Notes under the pieces: model-generated
Database searches by the model: none
The model's input: only the letters and a program-made list of their open reading frames with translations
What the model was told of the DNA's origin: nothing
Shown: positions 1 through 6,339 of the stretch, piece after piece
How the letters are laid out: each line of letters begins with the position of its first letter
How positions within the stretch are numbered: the first letter of the stretch is position 1
Position numbers and translations under genes: made by a program
Assembly (NCBI GenBank): GCA_017451665.1
Contig: JAFTNX010000204.1
Location: 1 to 15,919 of the forward strand
Reading direction: 5' to 3'
Length of the DNA stretch: 15,919 bases
Source of the DNA: Oscillospiraceae bacterium
GTDB lineage: Bacteria; Bacillota; Clostridia; Oscillospirales; Ruminococcaceae

Positions 1-30
1 TCCCATATAGGGTTTAAACCCTATATGGGA
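1..30. repeat. Perfect 30-bp palindrome, probable bidirectional terminator
   Basis: The first 15 bases (TCCCATATAGGGTTT) are followed directly by their exact reverse complement, so either strand can fold into a hairpin. On the plus strand it is followed by TTTT, which suits termination of a plus-strand gene lying left of the window. It may also stop minus-strand transcription from nadA, but the sequence past its left end is not visible. The symmetry is certain; the terminator role is inferred. Confidence 0.7.
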
Positions 31-60
31 TTTTACGTTAAAAGTCTTTGGAAAGGGGTT

Positions 61-96
61 CGGGGGATAACCTTTCTTCAGAAAGGTTTCGCCCCG
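61..96. repeat. GC-rich intergenic hairpin (repeat-like element)
   Basis: Outer arms 61-65 (CGGGG) and 92-96 (CCCCG) and inner arms 69-76 (AACCTTTC) and 81-88 (GAAAGGTT) form one hairpin, with a 3x3 internal loop and a TTCA tetraloop. The flank at 44-60 (AAGTCTTTGGAAAGGGG) resembles the leading part of small intergenic repeats I recall from clostridial genomes; that resemblance comes from memory and was not searched. It lies 58 bases past the nadA stop. No U-run follows on the minus strand, so it is not a standard terminator. Confidence 0.55.
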
Positions 97-153
97 ATAA
101 ATTCATATAATATACTTCTATATGGCTACCCACCTTATAGCAAGGGATTTTTC

Positions 154-1056
154 TTATCCAAGTTCAATCATTTTGTCTATCGCTTTTTTAGCGTTAATTC
201 TCACATCTTCAGGAACGTCAATTTCAAAGCCGTTGCCCTTGAGTGCTCTTAAAACATCGCCGAGATTTGTAATTCTCATATCAGGGCAGATAAGCTTTTT
301 GCTCATTACAGGGAATGCTCTTTCAGGGAATTTAAGCGACAGATAATCAGCAATACTCTTTTCTGTGCCGATAATTACGTCGTCGTCACAGCCTTCTGCG
401 AATTTGATAATTCCCGAAGTAGCACCGATATAATCAGCGTGCTTTAACACCTCATCAGGAAGTTCCGGGTGCATAGCAATTTTAGCATTGGGATAAAGCT
501 TTTTAACATTAAGAACTTCTTCCTCTGTTACACTGTTATGCACAGGGCAGCAGCCATTCCAGAGGGTAATATCCTTTTCAGGGAAACTCTTTTTAATAAA
601 TGTACCAAGATTAACGTCAGGCACAAAAAGTATCGGCTTGTCAATTTTACTTACAATGCTTACAGCACTTGACGAAGTAACACACACATCACATACAGCC
701 TTGATTGCAGTAGTGGTATTGACATACGCCACCACAACTGTATCAGGGTGGTTTTTCTTATATTCCACAATTTCCTCAGGCTTAATCATCATAGCCATAG
801 GACAAGCAGCAGTAGGACTTGCAAGATAAACCTTTTTTTCAGGTGCAAGCACCTTTACGGTTTCAGCCATAAATCTTACGCCACACATTATTATGTTTTT
901 CTGTGGGAGCTTTGCAGCAACTGTTGAAAGTGCAAAGCTGTCGCCTGTTTCGTCAGCAATTTCCAAAACAGCAGGTGACTGATAGCTGTGAGCCAAAACA
1001 GCCGTATCAGTTTCCTTTTTAAGTCTTATAATTTCGTCCTGAATACCTTTAAGCAT
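154..1056 (-). CDS. nadA: Quinolinate synthase NadA
   Basis: Condenses iminoaspartate with dihydroxyacetone phosphate to quinolinate in de novo NAD synthesis, in the cytoplasm, using a [4Fe-4S] cluster. The 300-residue length is normal for the family. The three expected cluster cysteines are visible: C85 in AACPMAMM, C170 in NGCCPVHN and C257 in LICPDMRITN. Other family signatures are AHSYQSPAV near the N-terminus, HPELP at 196-200 and the GTE motif at 230-232. It is the last gene of the rsmD-coaD operon, 21 bases after the coiled-coil gene, with AAAGGTAG as ribosome binding site. Its usual partners nadB (L-aspartate oxidase) and nadC are not in the window, so iminoaspartate must come from a gene elsewhere. 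The family call is secure. Confidence 0.96.
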   Translation of the reverse strand: MLKGIQDEIIRLKKETDTAVLAHSYQSPAVLEIADETGDSFALSTVAAKLPQKNIIMCGVRFMAETVKVLAPEKKVYLASPTAACPMAMMIKPEEIVEYKKNHPDTVVVAYVNTTTAIKAVCDVCVTSSSAVSIVSKIDKPILFVPDVNLGTFIKKSFPEKDITLWNGCCPVHNSVTEEEVLNVKKLYPNAKIAMHPELPDEVLKHADYIGATSGIIKFAEGCDDDVIIGTEKSIADYLSLKFPERAFPVMSKKLICPDMRITNLGDVLRALKGNGFEIDVPEDVRINAKKAIDKMIELG

Positions 1057-1077
1057 TACGTCACTACCTTTAAAAGT

Positions 1078-1545
1078 TTAATCGTCTTTCTTCTTTTTTG
1101 AAACAGCCTTGATAGCAGCTCTTGACTGCTTGATTTCAGCGAGACCATTTGCAAAGCTCTTTTCTGTCTGTGCAAAAAGCTTGTCAATCTTTAACATCAT
1201 AGCCTCTCTGATTTCCTTTTCCATGCTGTTAGCCTTAGCAACAATATCGTTTGCAAGCTCTCTTGCCTGCTTTACAATTGTTTCGTTAGCGATAAGGATT
1301 TTTGCTCTTTCTTCGGCAGTTTTCATAAGCTGGTCAGCCTTTTTCTGTGCGTCAGCAATAATCTTATCTCTTTCAGCCATAACAGATTCAGCCTTTTTGA
1401 TTTCAGAAGGCATATTGTAATGCATATCGTCAATAATTGTTCTTACTCTGTCAGGGTCAACAAGCACCTTCTTGTTTGCAAAAGGAACCTGCTTTGAATT
1501 TTCAAGAAGTTCTTCAAGCATATCAAGTGATTCGTTAATTGTCAT
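1078..1545 (-). CDS. Coiled-coil protein, V-/F-ATPase stalk-like, function unknown
   Basis: A 155-residue soluble protein dominated by heptad-rich helix from about residue 48 to 145, rich in A, K and E, with a lysine-rich tail (KKKKDD). There is no signal peptide or membrane segment. Such proteins are often auto-annotated 'ATPase' or 'ATP synthase F0 subunit B' because the helix looks like a stalk, but no nucleotide-binding motif is present, so an enzymatic role is unsupported. The N-terminal 45 residues (MTINESLDMLEELLENS...) look like a small non-coiled module; a DivIVA-like scaffold role is one alternative. It lies 14 bases after coaD. From memory, a similar coiled-coil gene follows rsmD-coaD in many clostridia. 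The ribosome binding site GAGAGGAC supports the ATG at 1543-1545. Confidence 0.85.
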   Translation of the reverse strand: MTINESLDMLEELLENSKQVPFANKKVLVDPDRVRTIIDDMHYNMPSEIKKAESVMAERDKIIADAQKKADQLMKTAEERAKILIANETIVKQARELANDIVAKANSMEKEIREAMMLKIDKLFAQTEKSFANGLAEIKQSRAAIKAVSKKKKDD

Positions 1546-1559
1546 AATTTTCGTCCTCT

Positions 1560-2045
1560 CTATTTATCTTTTACAAGTCTTTCTTTGATTGTATCCAGAA
1601 TCGGTTCAGGAACAAAGTCCTTGATATCTCCACCATAGCTTGCAATTTCTTTTACAATGCTTGAAGAAAGATACATATTTTCTGATTTGGTAATAAGAAA
1701 TACCGTTTCAGCCTCAGGATAAAGCTTTTTATTTGTAAGTGCCATCTGAAATTCATATTCAAAGTCAGTAACAGCTCTTAAGCCCTTAACAATAGCTGTT
1801 GCATTTTTCTTTTTGAGATAATCAGCAAGAAGTCCGCTGTCGCTTTCAACAACAACATTCTCAAGATTACCCGTTACCTTTTTTAACAGCTCTACTCTCT
1901 CTTCAGCAGTAAAAGCATACTTTTTTGAAGAATTAACAGATACCAGCACTATAACCTTGTCAAAAAGGGTTGACGCTCTGTTAATAATGTCCATATGTCC
2001 AAGTGTAACCGGGTCAAAGCTTCCCGGACAAACAGCAATTCTCAT
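1560..2045 (-). CDS. coaD: Phosphopantetheine adenylyltransferase CoaD
   Basis: Transfers AMP from ATP to 4'-phosphopantetheine, giving dephospho-CoA, the fourth step of coenzyme A synthesis; cytoplasmic, usually hexameric. At 161 residues it has normal family length. It opens with MRIAVCPGSFDPVTLGH, which carries the nucleotidyltransferase TxGH motif at 14-17. The KGLRAVTDFEYE segment and the late YLSSSIVKE segment (variant of the ISSS/T motif) are also present. An in-frame GTG at 2052-2054 would add three residues, but it sits inside the AAGGTG ribosome binding site, so the ATG at 2043-2045 is chosen; the conserved protein begins exactly there. It follows rsmD by 21 bases, a linkage common across bacteria. 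Confidence 0.97.
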   Translation of the reverse strand: MRIAVCPGSFDPVTLGHMDIINRASTLFDKVIVLVSVNSSKKYAFTAEERVELLKKVTGNLENVVVESDSGLLADYLKKKNATAIVKGLRAVTDFEYEFQMALTNKKLYPEAETVFLITKSENMYLSSSIVKEIASYGGDIKDFVPEPILDTIKERLVKDK

Positions 2046-2051
2046 AAAACT

Positions 2052-2057
2052 CACCTT
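2052..2057 (-). promoter_or_regulatory. Ribosome binding site deciding the coaD start
   Basis: On the minus strand AAGGTG lies six bases before the ATG at 2043-2045. The GTG within it is an in-frame potential start, but it would have no ribosome binding site of its own and would extend the protein beyond the conserved MRIAVCPGSFDP beginning. Confidence 0.7.
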
Positions 2058-2066
2058 GATTTTAAA

Positions 2067-2624
2067 TTATTCTTCCTCATCAACAGGAGGATTTTTCATA
2101 TAAGTAGTAACAGAAATATTTCCGTACTTATAAATTTTCAGAAGCTTGAATTCCTCAACCTCATCAGGAAGTAAAAGTCCTGTTTCGTGTTCGCAAACAA
2201 CTATTCCACCGTCATTCATCTTAGGACAAAGAAGTGGCAAAGCCTTTTCTAAAAGTCCCATTCTGTAAGGAGGGTCGAGAAGTGCAATATCAAGACCACT
2301 TTTTGCAGTTTTTAAATAGTCGATGCTATCCATATTTAAAATTCTTGAGCTTTTCATAAAGCCTGTTGAATTTACATTTTCCTTGACAACAGCAATTGAT
2401 GACGCACTTTTATCAACAAATACACAGTGAGATGCTCCCCTGCTCAAGGCTTCAATTCCAAGCTGACCTGAGCCTGCAAACAAATCAAGCACAGATGCAC
2501 CGGGTACATCAAACTGAATTATTGAAAATATAGCTTCCTTAACCTTGTCAGATGTAGGACGCACGTCATTTCCTTCAAGGGTTTTAAGCTTTTTACCCCT
2601 TGCAGAACCTGTTATAACTCTCAT
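2067..2624 (-). CDS. rsmD: 16S rRNA (guanine(966)-N2)-methyltransferase RsmD
   Basis: S-adenosylmethionine-dependent methylase that modifies G966 of 16S rRNA (E. coli numbering) during 30S assembly. The 185-residue protein starts with MRVITGSARGKKL, typical of the family. It has the SAM-binding motif DLFAGSGQLGIEA at 47-59 and the catalytic DPPY at 117-120, as in N2/N6-amino methylases. It is the first gene of the minus-strand operon rsmD-coaD-coiled coil-nadA. The start ATG at 2622-2624 follows AAGGAAAAGG and lies 35 bases from the promoter -10 box. Confidence 0.96.
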   Translation of the reverse strand: MRVITGSARGKKLKTLEGNDVRPTSDKVKEAIFSIIQFDVPGASVLDLFAGSGQLGIEALSRGASHCVFVDKSASSIAVVKENVNSTGFMKSSRILNMDSIDYLKTAKSGLDIALLDPPYRMGLLEKALPLLCPKMNDGGIVVCEHETGLLLPDEVEEFKLLKIYKYGNISVTTYMKNPPVDEEE

Positions 2625-2658
2625 ATTAAAATACCTTTTCCTTTACATATATGTTTTT

Positions 2659-2687
2659 ATTATAATACATTTTATTTTTTAAGTCAA
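2659..2687 (-). promoter_or_regulatory. Sigma-A promoter for the rsmD operon
   Basis: Read on the minus strand: TTGACT at 2687-2682, a 17-base AT-rich spacer, and TATAAT at 2664-2659. This is one mismatch from consensus, with ideal spacing, placed just upstream of rsmD. No other strong candidate was seen between it and the start codon. Confidence 0.85.
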
Positions 2688-2788
2688 GGGAGATAAGTGC
2701 ATTTGCTATTGAGTAAAATTGCCAATTTTGGTTATATCCTCCATAAAAAAATTGTATATCTGTTTTTTGCAGGATTTAAAATTAAGAG

Positions 2789-2817
2789 TTGCAATTTCAG
2801 GGGAATTATGTTATAAT
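2789..2817 (+). promoter_or_regulatory. Sigma-A promoter for the ATPase/2-oxoacid oxidoreductase cluster
   Basis: TTGCAA at 2789-2794, a 17-base spacer ending in TGT (extended -10), and TATAAT at 2812-2817. It is divergent from the rsmD promoter, with about 100 bases between the two -35 boxes. That stretch holds only AT-rich DNA and a small AAAATT/AATTTT inverted repeat at 2715-2729, a possible but unproven operator. Confidence 0.8.
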
Positions 2818-2853
2818 TTAAGATATGCAATTTATAAGGGAGAAGTTTTTCTT

Positions 2854-3522
2854 ATGAAAAAGGTTACTATTATTACAGGACACTACGGAAGTGGCAAAAC
2901 AAATATCTGTGCAAATCTTGCTATGGAGCTTGCTAAAAATGGTGAAAAGGTTACTGTTGTTGACCTTGACATTGTAAATCCGTATTTCAGAACTGCTGAT
3001 TTTTCTGACCTTTTTAAAGATAACAACATTACTCTTGTTTCTTCAATTTATGCCAACTCAAATCTTGACATTCCTGCTATTTCCTTTGACGTGGAAAGAC
3101 TTTGCAGAGAGGACGGCTACGTTATCATTGACGTAGGTGGAGATGACGCAGGTGCTACTGCACTTGGTCGTTACAAGGCTGTTTTTGAGGAGCTTTATGA
3201 AGAAAACAAGATTGATATGCTTTATGTAATAAATTGCTGTCGATACCTTACAAGAACTCCTAAAGAGGCTCTTGAGCTTATGTATGAAATTGAATATACT
3301 GCAAGATTCAAGCATACAGGTATCATAAACAACTCAAATTTGGGAAACGAAACAACTTTAGAAACAGCAGTTTCTTCAATAGAATTTGAAAAGGCTGTTT
3401 CTGGGGAAGCTAAGCTTCCTGTGCTTTTCACATCAGTGTGCAAGGGTTGTGATATTCCTGAAATTGATGGAGTTAATTTCAGAGAGGTTGACGTTTTTGT
3501 CAAGCCTTTGTGGGAATTGTAA
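2854..3522 (+). CDS. P-loop ATPase of the MinD/CobQ/ParA class, specific role unknown
   Basis: A 222-residue cytoplasmic protein with a P-loop at 9-16 (GHYGSGKT). It has a switch-like DLD segment at 37-39 followed by NPYFR, and a Walker B-like IIDVGGDDAG at 91-100. The overall order suits the SIMIBI class. The P-loop is ordinary (GxxxxGKT) and lacks the extra lysine of the deviant KGGxGKT loop of MinD/ParA. The ATG at 2854 is chosen because AAGGGAGAAG precedes it at 2836-2845; a longer frame from 2719 would start upstream of the promoter. It precedes the ferredoxin and oxidoreductase genes by 57 bases on the same strand. A maturation or Fe-S related role for the complex would fit the position, but nothing in the sequence proves it. 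Confidence 0.85.
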   Translation: MKKVTIITGHYGSGKTNICANLAMELAKNGEKVTVVDLDIVNPYFRTADFSDLFKDNNITLVSSIYANSNLDIPAISFDVERLCREDGYVIIDVGGDDAGATALGRYKAVFEELYEENKIDMLYVINCCRYLTRTPKEALELMYEIEYTARFKHTGIINNSNLGNETTLETAVSSIEFEKAVSGEAKLPVLFTSVCKGCDIPEIDGVNFREVDVFVKPLWEL

Positions 3523-3527
3523 ATCTG

Positions 3528-3545
3528 GCGATTTTTCGCTTTTTT
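3528..3545 (+). terminator. Weak hairpin plus T-run between ATPase and ferredoxin genes
   Basis: A 4-bp stem (GCGA 3528-3531 / TCGC 3536-3539, loop TTTT) is followed by six T at 3540-3545. The stem is short, so at most partial termination is expected. This could lower transcription into, or separate control of, the oxidoreductase genes. Confidence 0.3.
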
Positions 3546-3579
3546 AGGAAAATGGTTTTTTAAGAAAGGAGAATTCAAA

Positions 3580-3786
3580 ATGGCAAAGATTACTGTTAAT
3601 TTTGAAAGATGCAAAGGCTGTGGACTTTGTACAACAGCTTGTCCTAAAAAGATTGTAGCTATTCAGAAGGAAAGACGTAATCCAAAGGGCTACTACACAG
3701 CAGAATGTATTGACGATTCAGCTTGTATCGGTTGCGCTATGTGTGCTATGATGTGCCCTGACTGTGCAATCAAGGTGGAAAAGTAA
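3580..3786 (+). CDS. korD: 2-oxoacid:ferredoxin oxidoreductase delta subunit, 2x[4Fe-4S] ferredoxin
   Basis: A 68-residue ferredoxin-like subunit that carries electrons from the thiamine-bound substrate adduct towards free ferredoxin. Two CxxCxxCxxxCP motifs are seen: C11, C14, C17, C21 and C49, C52, C55, C59. Each set ligates one [4Fe-4S] cluster, one motif closing on a cysteine of the other. Extra cysteines at 43 and 62 are not needed for ligation. GAAAGGAG precedes the ATG. It lies 35 bases before the alpha subunit gene, and this delta-alpha-beta-gamma order is usual for four-subunit enzymes of the Kor/Vor group. The symbol is tentative because the substrate is not known. Confidence 0.9.
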   Translation: MAKITVNFERCKGCGLCTTACPKKIVAIQKERRNPKGYYTAECIDDSACIGCAMCAMMCPDCAIKVEK

Positions 3787-3821
3787 ATTTTTAAGTTTAA
3801 GGATTAAAGGAGTGATATTAA

Positions 3822-4877
3822 ATGGAAAGAAGTCTTATGAAAGGTAACGAGGCTCTTGCTGAGGCTGCTATGAGAGCAGGCTGTAAGTGTTTCTTTGGTT
3901 ATCCTATCACACCACAGACTGAAATTTCAGCATATCTTGCAAAGAAGATGGCAGCTAACGGTGGTCTGTTTTTACAGGCAGAAAGTGAAGTTGCCGCAAT
4001 CAATATGGTTCTCGGAGCTGCATCAACAGGTGTCAGAGTTATGACATCTTCATCATCACCGGGAATTTCACTTAAGAGTGAAGGTATCTCATACATCGCA
4101 GGTTCAGACCTTCCTTGCGTAATCATCAACGTACAGAGAGGTGGTCCTGGTCTTGGTGGTATCCAGCCATCACAGGCTGACTACTGGCAGGCTACAAAGG
4201 GCCTCGGTCACGGTGACTTCCACGTTCTCGTTTATGCACCTGCATCAGTTCAGGAAATGGTTGACGTTGTTGTTAAGGCTTTTGACAAGGCTGACGAATA
4301 CAGAATGCCTGCTATGATTCTTGCTGACGGTATCCTGGGACAGATGATGGAACCAGTTACATTCCCGGAAATCGAAGCTAAGAACGGTGACAAGCCTTGG
4401 GCTGCTGACGGTCACAAGAACAAGAGAGAACACAATATCATCAACTCACTTTACCTCCAGCCTGACGTTCTGGAAAAGTCAGTTGTTGACAGATATGAAA
4501 AGTATAAGAAGATTGAAGAAACAGAAGCTGACGCAGAAAGCTATCTCTGTGAAGATGCTGAAATCGTTGTTTGTGCATTCGGTGCTACTGCAAGAGTTGC
4601 AAAGAGCACTGTAAACCAGGCAAGAGAAAAGGGCATCAAGGCTGGTCTTTTCAGACCAAAGACAGTTTGGCCATTCCCTGCCAAGCAGCTTCAGGAAGCA
4701 TCAAAGAATGCTAAGACTCTTCTTTCTGTTGAAATGTCAATGGGACAGATGATTGACGATATCAAGCTGGCTATCAACTGCTCAAAGCCTGTTGAATTCT
4801 TTGGAAGAACAGGTGGAGTTATCCCTAAGCCAACTGAAATTCTTGACGAAATCGTAAGACTTGGAGGTGCAAAGTAA
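3822..4877 (+). CDS. korA: 2-oxoacid:ferredoxin oxidoreductase alpha subunit (KorA/VorB type)
   Basis: The large subunit of the enzyme that oxidatively decarboxylates a 2-oxoacid to its acyl-CoA, reducing ferredoxin; in the reductive direction it can fix CO2. At 351 residues it matches the VorB/KorA alpha family. Visible signatures are GYPITPQTEI at 26-35, the ESEVAAINMVLGAA segment with the conserved glutamate that activates thiamine, TSSSSPGISL, and QRGGPGLGG at 105-113. The gamma domain is a separate gene, unlike single-chain pyruvate:ferredoxin oxidoreductases. The substrate could be 2-oxoglutarate or branched-chain 2-oxoacids; automatic pipelines often call this form VorB, and sequence inspection cannot settle it. 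AAAGGAG precedes the start. Its TAA overlaps the beta ATG by one base. Confidence 0.93.
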   Translation: MERSLMKGNEALAEAAMRAGCKCFFGYPITPQTEISAYLAKKMAANGGLFLQAESEVAAINMVLGAASTGVRVMTSSSSPGISLKSEGISYIAGSDLPCVIINVQRGGPGLGGIQPSQADYWQATKGLGHGDFHVLVYAPASVQEMVDVVVKAFDKADEYRMPAMILADGILGQMMEPVTFPEIEAKNGDKPWAADGHKNKREHNIINSLYLQPDVLEKSVVDRYEKYKKIEETEADAESYLCEDAEIVVCAFGATARVAKSTVNQAREKGIKAGLFRPKTVWPFPAKQLQEASKNAKTLLSVEMSMGQMIDDIKLAINCSKPVEFFGRTGGVIPKPTEILDEIVRLGGAK

Positions 4878-5632
4878 TGGCAGTTGTATTTGACAGACCA
4901 CATGCATTCTGCGATATTCCGTTACACTACTGCCCAGGCTGTACTCACGGAATTATTCACAGACTCGTAGCTGAAGTTATTGACGAAATGGGTATCGAAG
5001 GCGATACAATCGGTGTTTGCCCTGTTGGTTGCTCAGTTATGGCTTATGACTATTTTAACTGCTATATGATTGAAGCTCCTCATGGAAGAGCTCCTGCTGT
5101 TGCTACCGGTGTTAAGAGAGCAAAGCCAGACAGCTTTGTATTTACATATCAGGGTGACGGTGACCTTGCTGCTATCGGTACTGCTGAAACAGTTCACGCT
5201 GCAACAAGAGGCGAAAACATCGTTGTTATCTTTGTAAACAACACAACATACGGTATGACCGGTGGACAGATGGCTCCTACAACTCTCCCTGGTCAGATTA
5301 CTCAGACAACTCCTTACGGACGTGACCCTAAGGTTCAGGGTTACCCAGTAAGAGTTTGTGAAATGCTTTCAACACTTACAGGTACTGCTCTTGCACAGAG
5401 AGTTGCTGTTGACAGCGTTCCACACATCAGAGAGGCTAAGAAGGCTATCAGAAAGGCTTTCGAAAACCAGAAGGAAAAGAAGGGATTCTCAATTGTTGAA
5501 GTTCTTTCTACTTGTCCTACAAACTGGGGACTTACTCCTGTTGAGGCTCTCGACAGACTCAGAAATGATATGATTCCTTACTACCCACTTGGCGTGTATA
5601 AGGATATTGATGCTGTGAAGGAGGGCGAATAA
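4877..5632 (+). CDS. korB: 2-oxoacid:ferredoxin oxidoreductase beta subunit, TPP-binding
   Basis: Binds thiamine diphosphate and magnesium and forms the active site with the alpha subunit. The 251-residue chain has HYCPGCTHG (18-25), typical of KorB. The TPP/Mg motif starts at GDGD (93-96) and closes at NN (121-122), followed by YGMTGGQMAPTT. Translation is coupled to korA through a TAATG overlap, with GGAGGTG within the end of korA as ribosome binding site. The gamma gene begins one base after its stop, which points to equimolar synthesis of the complex. Confidence 0.95.
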   Translation: MAVVFDRPHAFCDIPLHYCPGCTHGIIHRLVAEVIDEMGIEGDTIGVCPVGCSVMAYDYFNCYMIEAPHGRAPAVATGVKRAKPDSFVFTYQGDGDLAAIGTAETVHAATRGENIVVIFVNNTTYGMTGGQMAPTTLPGQITQTTPYGRDPKVQGYPVRVCEMLSTLTGTALAQRVAVDSVPHIREAKKAIRKAFENQKEKKGFSIVEVLSTCPTNWGLTPVEALDRLRNDMIPYYPLGVYKDIDAVKEGE

Positions 5633-5633
5633 T

Positions 5634-6164
5634 ATGACTTATGAAATCGTACTCGCTGGCTTTGGTGGTCAGGGCGTTCTCTTTGCAGGTAAGGTTATCG
5701 CTTACGCAGGCCTTGTAGACGGAAAGGAAGTTTCATGGCTCCCATCATACGGCCCTGAAATGAGAGGCGGTACTGCTAACTGTTCAGTTTGCGTATCAGA
5801 CGAACCAATCGGTTCTCCACTTATTCTTGAACCGGCTATTCTTATGGCACTCAACACACCTTCATTTGAAAAGTTTATTGATACAGTTCCAGCAGGTGGA
5901 AAGGTTTTTGTTGACTCATCAATGGTTGACGTAACTACTGACAGAACTGATATTGATGTTTTCTACGTTCCTGCAACAGAGCTTGCTTCACAGAACGGAA
6001 TGAACGGTATGGCTAACATCATTCTTCTTGGAAAAATGATGAAGGAAACAGGAATGTTTGACCTTCCACAGATTGAGGCAGGTCTTAAAAAGACAATTCC
6101 ACCAAGAAAGGCTAACCTTCTTGACGCTAACATCAATGCTATCAAGCTTGGTATGTCCAATTGA
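5634..6164 (+). CDS. korC: 2-oxoacid:ferredoxin oxidoreductase gamma subunit
   Basis: The third core subunit, 176 residues, of the pyruvate/ketoisovalerate oxidoreductase gamma family. It begins with MTYEIVLAGFGGQGVLFAGK (family glycine motif at 9-15) and carries the conserved PSYGPEMRGGTANC segment. Last gene of the cluster. The final asparagine codon and the TGA stop lie inside a heptamer tandem repeat (6159-6193), so that repeat forms the present C-terminus. The chain is of normal length, so no function should be lost. Confidence 0.95.
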   Translation: MTYEIVLAGFGGQGVLFAGKVIAYAGLVDGKEVSWLPSYGPEMRGGTANCSVCVSDEPIGSPLILEPAILMALNTPSFEKFIDTVPAGGKVFVDSSMVDVTTDRTDIDVFYVPATELASQNGMNGMANIILLGKMMKETGMFDLPQIEAGLKKTIPPRKANLLDANINAIKLGMSN

Positions 6165-6193
6165 CAATTGATAATTGACAATTGACAATTATT
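6159..6193 (+). repeat. Heptamer tandem repeat AATTGAC, five units, overlapping the korC stop
   Basis: Units read AATTGAC, AATTGAT, AATTGAC, AATTGAC and a degenerate AATTATT. The first unit supplies the last codon and stop of korC. A perfect 7-bp hairpin (TATCGGC 6195-6201 / GCCGATA 6205-6211) follows at once. The combination looks like a small dispersed intergenic element, but copies elsewhere cannot be checked here. Confidence 0.75.
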
Positions 6194-6194
6194 G

Positions 6195-6211
6195 TATCGG
6201 CTTTGCCGATA
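6195..6211. repeat. Short inverted repeat after the heptamer array
   Basis: TATCGGC and GCCGATA, loop TTT, form a perfect 7-bp stem. There is no T-run after it on the plus strand, so it is probably part of the adjoining repeat element rather than the terminator; a proper terminator follows at 6235. Confidence 0.55.
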
Positions 6212-6234
6212 TATTTAAAAACAGTAACCAATTT

Positions 6235-6266
6235 ACACACATCACTTTTGTGGTGTGTGTTTTTTT
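6235..6266 (+). terminator. Terminator of the 2-oxoacid oxidoreductase cluster
   Basis: An 11-bp stem (ACACACATCAC 6235-6245 / GTGGTGTGTGT 6250-6260, one T-G pair) with a TTTT loop, followed by T 6261-6266. Classical intrinsic terminator about 70 bases after korC. Confidence 0.9.
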
Positions 6267-6289
6267 GCGTTTTTTAGGGAAAATCACTA

Positions 6290-6318
6290 TTGACAAGGGG
6301 AAAAATATGTGCTAAAAT
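6290..6318 (+). promoter_or_regulatory. Sigma-A promoter for ileS
   Basis: Consensus TTGACA at 6290-6295, a 17-base spacer ending in TGC (extended -10), and TAAAAT at 6313-6318. Predicted transcription start is near 6325, just before the T-box leader. Confidence 0.85.
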
Positions 6319-6339
6319 GTTTTTTAGAATATTAGTTAA

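Noticed and set aside
2719..2853. Upstream in-frame extension of the P-loop ATPase gene
   Set aside because: It would begin before the promoter's -35 box and has no ribosome binding site; the ATG at 2854 has AAGGGAGAAG and starts right at the P-loop strand.
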